Positions 58,441 through 64,000 of a DNA stretch of 64,000 nucleotides are shown piece by piece. The DNA comes from Vandiemenella viatica (lineage: Eukaryota > Arthropoda > Insecta > Orthoptera > Morabidae). Location: contig CM061921.1 in NCBI GenBank assembly GCA_031002005.1, forward strand, positions 128,882,036 through 128,946,035. The letters run 5' to 3'. The notes beneath the pieces were generated by a model, which saw only the letters and a list, made by a program, of their open reading frames with translations, was not told the origin of the DNA and ran no database searches. How positions within the stretch are numbered: position 1 is the first letter of the stretch; each line of letters opens with the position of its first letter. The position numbers and the translations under genes are program-made.

Positions 58441-59924
58441 TTAAAGGTAGACCTAGGCCGATCCCCCCTTGGATCCGCGCTTGGAATCAAGGTACCTGAT
58501 GATGTCTGGTATTGCCAGGAAGCAGGTGATGTCCGTAGTTCGGGGTCACTGTAGGTAGGTGGTTAGGTCCAGCTGTCGAATAAGTAGTCCGTAGTTGCTC
58601 CTAGACAAGTTGTTTATTCACAAGTAGTTGGTACAAGACTGTCACGTGGGGCAGTTGAGGCGTCTTATATACAGTATCGAATGTTCGAGAAAGTATTTCC
58701 AGCACTTTCTATACTTAACTGAATTTAGTATAATATCATAGAACAATCTAGAAAAGGTTAGATAAGTGGGAGAAAAATCGTTAGTATGTCACGGGACTCC
58801 ATCCCGGGTCGCCATTGTAACCGCTGAGGCAAACTGGTGACTCGCTCTGCGTTGAGTCGAGCGGCTACATATGGAGGCGTGTGTAAAGTGTCGCAGGTGG
58901 GGTGGCGTACTGCGGAGGATAGCCAAAGTTAAGTTTTAGCCGTTATAGTTTATATTTTTTCCTGCCAAGAAAGTATGGGAAAATACTTAATTTTTAACAC
59001 TGAATGTTCATTTGCTAGTTCCATAACCTCTTGCAAGAAAAAGTGCCTATCGGCCAAGGATTTTTCTGTCCCCTAGCATCCGTTGATCTGCTGCGTAGTT
59101 ACCGCTTCGGAGTCGAGGTAATAAGGACGGACCATCAACATTGTTGCATTCAATTCGACCAGTGACCACTCGGGGTTATTTCTCAGCGGACGGTGGATTG
59201 ACAAGTGGTTTCTACTGTTTCTCGATGTTTTGAGGATGGAGTTTGTAACATCCCTTGGTGACGGGAAATTTGTGCATGTGAATTATCCAGTTTCGGGCCG
59301 AGCCGAAGCATTCCACTTTTCTTTGTCATCGGCTAGGGCCAGGTGACTCCTACCTGCGCTGAAAGGCCAAACGATTTATGGCAGGCCATAAAGTTAAAAG
59401 CTTTAGGCATTCAAGGATATTCAAAGGACAATATAGGACCTGTGCCGAAAGAAGGGTTCCTGGTAGAGTTGAAAGTTGAAACTAGAGAAACGATACTTCC
59501 GAGGAAAAGTAAGGCCGCGGAACACATTTGTTGGGAACCAGCGAATCATACAGTTACGAACTTTTATAAACCATAAGTTTTATGTTGCATGAGGAGTGCC
59601 AATGGAGATCAAGGACGCCACGCCAAACGCTCCCATTGGCTGGAATTTCGCGGGTCAGCTAAAACAAAGGAGCCTGGAAGTCTTCGACGGGGCCGATAAG
59701 CGAGGAGGAAGACATTCTGTTTCTGGCTGGCAAACAAACCGCAGCGGCCCACCACTGATTTCTGGTCGGAAAGTGAGTTGACCTCTACTGGAGACACATC
59801 CCGCCAGGCAGAATTCTCGAGGGAATAGCCGCTTCTACCTGAGGCAGCCATCACCGGCCTCGCACCCAGCTGATCAACCTCATATGCTACGGTAAAGAAC
59901 TCCGGCGATGTATAGAGACTCTAC
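58441..59924. other. Unexplained GC-richer segment with short plus-strand frames
   Basis: Base composition changes here without a recognised TE. On the minus strand near 58800-58822, TGGCGACCCGGGATGG follows a TTACA, which resembles an LTR end plus an Arg-type primer binding site. A 36-codon frame at 59236-59346 (MEFVTSLGDGKFVHVNYPVS...) ends at an AG|GTGACT that could be a splice donor, and is followed by an 80-codon frame (59343-59576; DLWQAIKLKALGIQGYSKDN). I do not recognise either protein. An LTR-element fragment or a small unknown gene are both possible. Confidence 0.35.
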
Positions 59925-59993
59925 ATCTACATCTACAGCCATACTCTGCAAATTACATACATTGTGGGTGGCAGAGGGTGCTAAGCACCAATC

Positions 59994-62824
59994 CTAAACC
60001 CGCCCATTCCAATCCCGAATAGTGCGAGTAAAGAAGGAATACATATAAGTATCAGTACGGCATCTTATTTCTCTAATCTTATCCCTCCGGTCATTGCGAC
60101 CTAAATAGGTTGGCGGAAGAAGTATTTCATTGCACTCGAAATTTAAATTTTTTCGCATATTCTCCAATAAATTCGAACGCAAGCTACGTCGTCTGTCTTC
60201 CAAACTATCCCAGCCCAATCTGTGTTTCAATTCTGTGACGCTTTCATAAGGGCTGTAACAACAAGTCACGAATCTAGCGGCTCTCCTCTGCACCCTCTTA
60301 ACTGAGTCAATCAGAACCTTGCGATACGGATCCCAAACCCCACAACAGTAATCCAGATGCGGACGCACTAGTGTTTTATACGCTATCTCCTTTGTTTGAG
60401 CATTGCAATTCCTCAAAATATGACCTATGAATCGTAATTTAGAATTAGCCTTGCCTACGACGGAAATTATGTGCATGTCCCATTTCATGTCGCTTTGTAC
60501 TATCACCCCCAGATACTTCACGTAATTAACCGTGTCAACAGCTGAATTGTTTATTTTGTACTCGTGAACAAACTGATTCTTCTTGTTACTTATCCGCATT
60601 GCCTTGCACTTTTTGCAATTAAGTGTAAGCTGCCATTTACGGCACCAATCGAAAATAGCATCCAAATAACGCTGAATTTCTAAGCAATCGTCGGAGCACC
60701 TTATTTCCCTATAGATAACCGCATCGTCAGCAAACAATCGCAACCAGCATTTTACGTTGTCACCTAGATCGTTTATAAATATTAAGAAAAGAAGTGGACC
60801 TATTACACTTCCTTGAGGAACGCCCGAAGTAACATTTATCTTAGAAGAGGCTTCCCCGTCAACAACGACATACTGTGAACGACCAGTTAGAAAATCACGT
60901 ATCCACTCGCAAATCTGAGCCGAAATACCGTAAGCTCGAATCTTCGCTAAAAGTCGGTTGTGTGGCACAGAATCAAAAGCCTTCTGAAAATCCAAAAAAC
61001 TGCATCAACTTGCGAACCTACATCGATAACTTTCATTATGTCATGGGAAAATAGGGCCAATTGTGTTTCACACAATATCTTCTTCCGAAATCCGTGTTGA
61101 CATGGTGTAAGTAACTTGTTCTTATCTAGAAACTTCATTATGTTCGAGCATATGACATGTTCTAGAATTCTGCTGCAGACCGATGTTAGAGATATGGGTC
61201 GATAATTACTAGGATCACTCCGATCTCCTTTCTTAAAAACGGGAATTACCTGGGCTATTTTCCAGCTAGAAGGTACTTTTCTCTCTTCTAGTGATTTACG
61301 GAATATATCTGACAGAAATGGTTCAATATCCTCCGCGTATTCAGAAAATACTCTTACCGGTAACAAATCGGGACCCGGCGCTTTACCCCACTTCAGGAGT
61401 TTTAATTGCTTTACAATTCTTACGCTTTCAATTTCTATCGCATCCATCTCTAATACCACACGATGTGGTAAAGTGGGGATGTTTTCCATGTTTTCTCACG
61501 TGAATGAATTTTTGAATTCGGTGTTAAATACGGTAGCCTTGTCGCGGCTGTCTTCAACTTCCCGTCGGTCTTTTATTAGAACTGGCTTATTGTGCCCACT
61601 ACAACTAACTTTTTTTACATACGACCAAAGTTTCTTAGGGTTTTCAGTGAGGCTCTTAGAGAGAGAATATTCACGAATGTTATTAAAGGCCTTCCGCATC
61701 GCATTCTTAACACGTCCCCTTATCTCCTCTAACTTATCTAAATCAGTCCGATGCATCGTCCTTTTTGATCGTGCATGTATATTCCTTTGCTTCTTGAGTA
61801 ACTTTTTAACCTCCCGTGTGTACCATGGGGGATCGTTCGCTTACCTGATTGTCCGTTTCGGTATATGCAAGTTCATACCTTCCCCGACTATATGTAGGAA
61901 TCGAATCCACCTCTCTTCAACGGTGCCTCCTGCTACTAAGAGAGTGTGGTAATTATGCCTTAAATACGCTCTAAAACACTCTTTTGAAGCCTTTTCGAAT
62001 CTGTAAACGATCCTCTCTTTTCACTTTCTGCGCGTGGTTGTTAGTTTTACTGTAGCATTTACAGCTTTGTGATCACTTATTCCTGCGGTGGTAGAAATAT
62101 CCGTGAATAGTTCATGCCTATTTTTAACAACTATATCTAAAATATTTTCGTTACCGTTGAGGCATCGCGTTGTTTCAGTTACGAGCTGTTCAAGAAGAAG
62201 AGGTCTAGAATTATTTCGCAAGCTGCTATATCCCTGCCCCCAGTAACGTGAACGTAATTAGTCCAGTCGATATCTGGCAAGTTAAAGTCACCTCCTTGCA
62301 TTATTCTGTGGTCCGGAAATTGCCATGCTATATTATTTACATTATTTCTTAAGGCCTCGGCAATATTTACGCTTGCATCGGGTGGACGATAGAAGGAGCC
62401 TAACAAGTTTTGTCCTAGCTACGTTGAACTTGATCCATATGATTTCGCAGACAGTATGGACATCTATTTCGCTAGATGGGAGATACTTACTAACAGCTAT
62501 AAATACACCACCTCCTTGGGAATGCAACCTATCCTTACGGAAAATGTTCATGTTACTATTAAAAATTTCGGCGGAACTTATATCCGGTTTTAACCAACTT
62601 TCTGTGCCTATTACTATATCAGCATCTGTACTACGAATAACGTTTTCGAGTTCAGGCTGTTTATTACAAACACTTCTGCAGTTAACTACAAGAACTTTTA
62701 ATGTTCGGGATTCTTTTAAGCTACCCCTAACATGCGGTGCTGAATTAATCTTGACTGTCCCCAACTGAATTTCTTCCTCAGGGTCATCCTCCCTAAGCCT
62801 AAAAAAACCTCCAATGCACTCCAT
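59994..62824 (-). pseudogene. CR1 ORF2 (endonuclease and reverse transcriptase), several breaks
   Basis: Starting near 62824 (MECIGGFFRLREDDPEEEIQ), the endonuclease shows LKVLVVNCRSVCNKQPELEN, DADIVIGTESWLKPDISSAE, GGGVFIAVSKYLPS, SFYRPPDASV, MQGGDFNLPDIDWTNYV and AGISDHKAVNA. RT follows from 61489: LLKWGKAPGPDLLPVRVFSE, IAQVIPVFKKGDRSDPSNYR, PISLTSVCSRILEHVICSNI, HGFRKKILCETQLALFSHDI. Then DFQKAFDSVPHNRLLAKIRA, TSGVPQGSVIGPLLFLIFIN, catalytic LFADDAVIYREI, and the thumb VRPHLDYCCGVWDPYRK to the stop at 59994. Breaks include a frameshift near 60990, an in-frame TGA at 61496-61498 and shifts at about 61757-61990 and 62340-62410. The last 333 codons are intact. Confidence 0.9.
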
Positions 62825-63279
62825 GCGGCCCCTGCCACCCGTGTAGCTGATTCCCGTGTATAGTGAACCCCTGATCTATCCAAGGGATTCCTACAAGACT
62901 CAACCCTAGGGCGAAGATCAAGGAATCTGCAGCCATGACTATCACAGAAGCGCCGTAATCTCTGGTTCAGCCCCTCATCACGGCTCTGAACCAGAGGTCC
63001 ACAGTCAGTCCTATCGACAATGCAGATGGATAGCTCAGCAGAAATCTTGCGGCCAATGGCGACAGAGTTCACCCTTTCTGCAAGTCGCCCAAAGGACGAG
63101 AGGATAATCTCCGACCCTAGGCGGCAAGCATCATTGGTGCCGACATGAGCCACAATCCGCAGCTGGCTGCACCCCGTCCGTTCAATGGCATCCGGGATGG
63201 CCTGTTCCACATCTCGGATCAGACCCCCCGGAATACACAATGAATGGATACCGGAATTCATCCCCGACCTCTTCGCCAT
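62716..63279 (-). pseudogene. CR1 ORF1, SGNH/GDSL-esterase-like domain (5'-truncated)
   Basis: The frame MAKRSGMNSGIHSLCIPGGL, LRIVAHVGTNDACRLGSEII, AELSICIVDRTDCGPLVQSR, LNQRLRRFCDSHGCRFLDLR and NPLDRSGVHYTRESATRVAG has two SGNH hydrolase blocks: GTND (oxyanion-hole Asn) and a DRSGVHYT block that fits the catalytic D..H. The first block with the catalytic Ser lies upstream of the truncation. Esterase-type ORF1 proteins are known from CR1 and related LINEs. The frame overlaps the start of ORF2 by about 110 bases in another frame. Cys is near absent, so there is no zinc knuckle. Confidence 0.75.
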
Positions 63280-63285
63280 TCAAAC

Positions 63286-64000
63286 CTAGGCAACGCTATG
63301 AGATTTGAATCATGCTTTAAATTGTTCAAAAGAAACATTTAACTTTGTAAACTCCTTAAATATTCAGTTCTGTTAAATAAATCAACCAATTTTATATTCA
63401 AAGAAAATAATATAGGTGTTGTAAACTTTGCTTTCAATAACTTCCTTTCCAATGTACCAATATATCATTTGAATAGATAAAGATATGTATTTTTAATGGT
63501 AATTTCAAAAGTATATTTGCTTTGATAAAAAGTATTGCAGAATCGGAATGTCGCTTCTCTCTGATAGAGAACGCTTCCATTCTTGGCGCCTACCCAGGAT
63601 TAATTTTGCAAATTAACTTATTAATTAATACATTTAATTAATTTTTCAATTTTAATAACGTCTTAAAAACCAGACGCTACAATATGGCACCCTTTAACGT
63701 GGAGCTATCGAAATATGAATGATTGCAAGAGTTTCTATGAAGTATTGATATTATATAATTAGTGAAATTTTATTTCAGTGGAAACCAGATGAGCCGGCAG
63801 AAAAATTTATTTTATGTTATATGTGATATGTTAATATTATGCCTTGTGCATTATTTTATTTTAGTCCTGCAACGGAGATGGATGCAGTTTGAAAATCATA
63901 CTATATGATGTATTGTGTTGGTATATGTTCAAATCGACGTTGAAAAATTGTTTGTTTGTCAATGGTGGAATTATGATGTGACGATTGTCTTTCATTCGAT
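63286..64000. other. Intergenic, nothing recognised
   Basis: AT-rich sequence beyond the CR1 copy; no gene, RNA or bounded repeat seen. Confidence 0.5.

Larger units (their letters stand above)
59925..63285 (-). mobile_element. CR1-type LINE, copy 2, with partial ORF1
   Basis: The 3' end at about 59925 has a TGTAGATGTAGATGTAGAG tail. The element runs upward through reverse transcriptase, endonuclease and an SGNH-esterase-like ORF1 to about 63285, where it is 5'-truncated. It is in the same orientation as copy 1 and the two share a GTGGGTGGCAGA-type 3' region. Confidence 0.88.

Noticed and set aside
1..64000. CRISPR array, operon or other prokaryotic system
   Set aside because: Spliced exons, SINEs, LINEs and insect DNA transposons show this is eukaryotic nuclear DNA; no regularly spaced direct repeats with unique spacers were seen.

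Overview
This is a eukaryotic, almost certainly insect, nuclear window. It is AT-rich, has one recognisable host gene split into very small exons, and is otherwise packed with decayed insect-type transposable elements. The host gene is obstructor-A (CPAP3-A, a secreted three-domain chitin-binding cuticle protein), on the minus strand from about 22.5 kb to 1.06 kb. I could assemble four of its exons from splice sites, reading phase and family resemblance: a signal-peptide exon (22475-22523), chitin-binding domain 2 (8497-8700), domain 3 (5983-6196) and a C-terminal tail of 19 residues (1058-1115). The exon for domain 1 is not visible in the sequenced part; it may lie in the 1000-base run of N at 21257-22256. 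Large, TE-filled introns and low gene density suggest a large-genome insect. Several TE families look like those I associate with orthopterans, but I cannot assign a species.

Layout. 1-22.6 kb is the obst-A locus. Its introns hold an IS630/Tc1-type element (1638-2767), an internally deleted mariner (2832-3511), an element with long duplicated inverted repeats (3697-5331), a second internally deleted Tc1/mariner-type element (6558-7235), a 980-bp near-perfect foldback (7349-8328), several RTE/R1-like LINE remnants, a GC-rich hAT MITE with an 8-bp target duplication (14456-14797), and the assembly gap. 22.6-32 kb holds an RTE-type LINE with a SINE inside it, a small pogo/Tigger-like element (26359-27563), a tRNA-related repeat and a nearly full-length Tigger/pogo element (29369-31851).

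34-39 kb has tRNA-related repeats, a Tc1 element whose 340-codon transposase is broken by a single stop (35123-36531), a jockey/R1-like LINE in which Gag zinc knuckles run directly into reverse transcriptase, a hammerhead-ribozyme-like fold (38318-38358) and a SINE with 13-bp target duplications. 39-45 kb is mostly anonymous. 45-50 kb contains a near full-length mariner (the parent form of the deleted copy at 2.8 kb), a Ty3/gypsy gag-protease remnant and a LINE 3' end. 53-64 kb contains a hAT-like transposase relic interrupted by a CR1-type LINE and a SINE, and a second, longer CR1 copy that keeps part of an SGNH-esterase ORF1.

Apart from obst-A, every protein-like reading frame I recognised belongs to a mobile element, and nearly all are broken. 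The points most worth following up are the ribozyme-like fold, the intronic foldback that would be transcribed inside obst-A pre-mRNA, the missing first chitin-binding exon, the repeated motif array in the Tigger ends, and a SINE core joined to three different tails.
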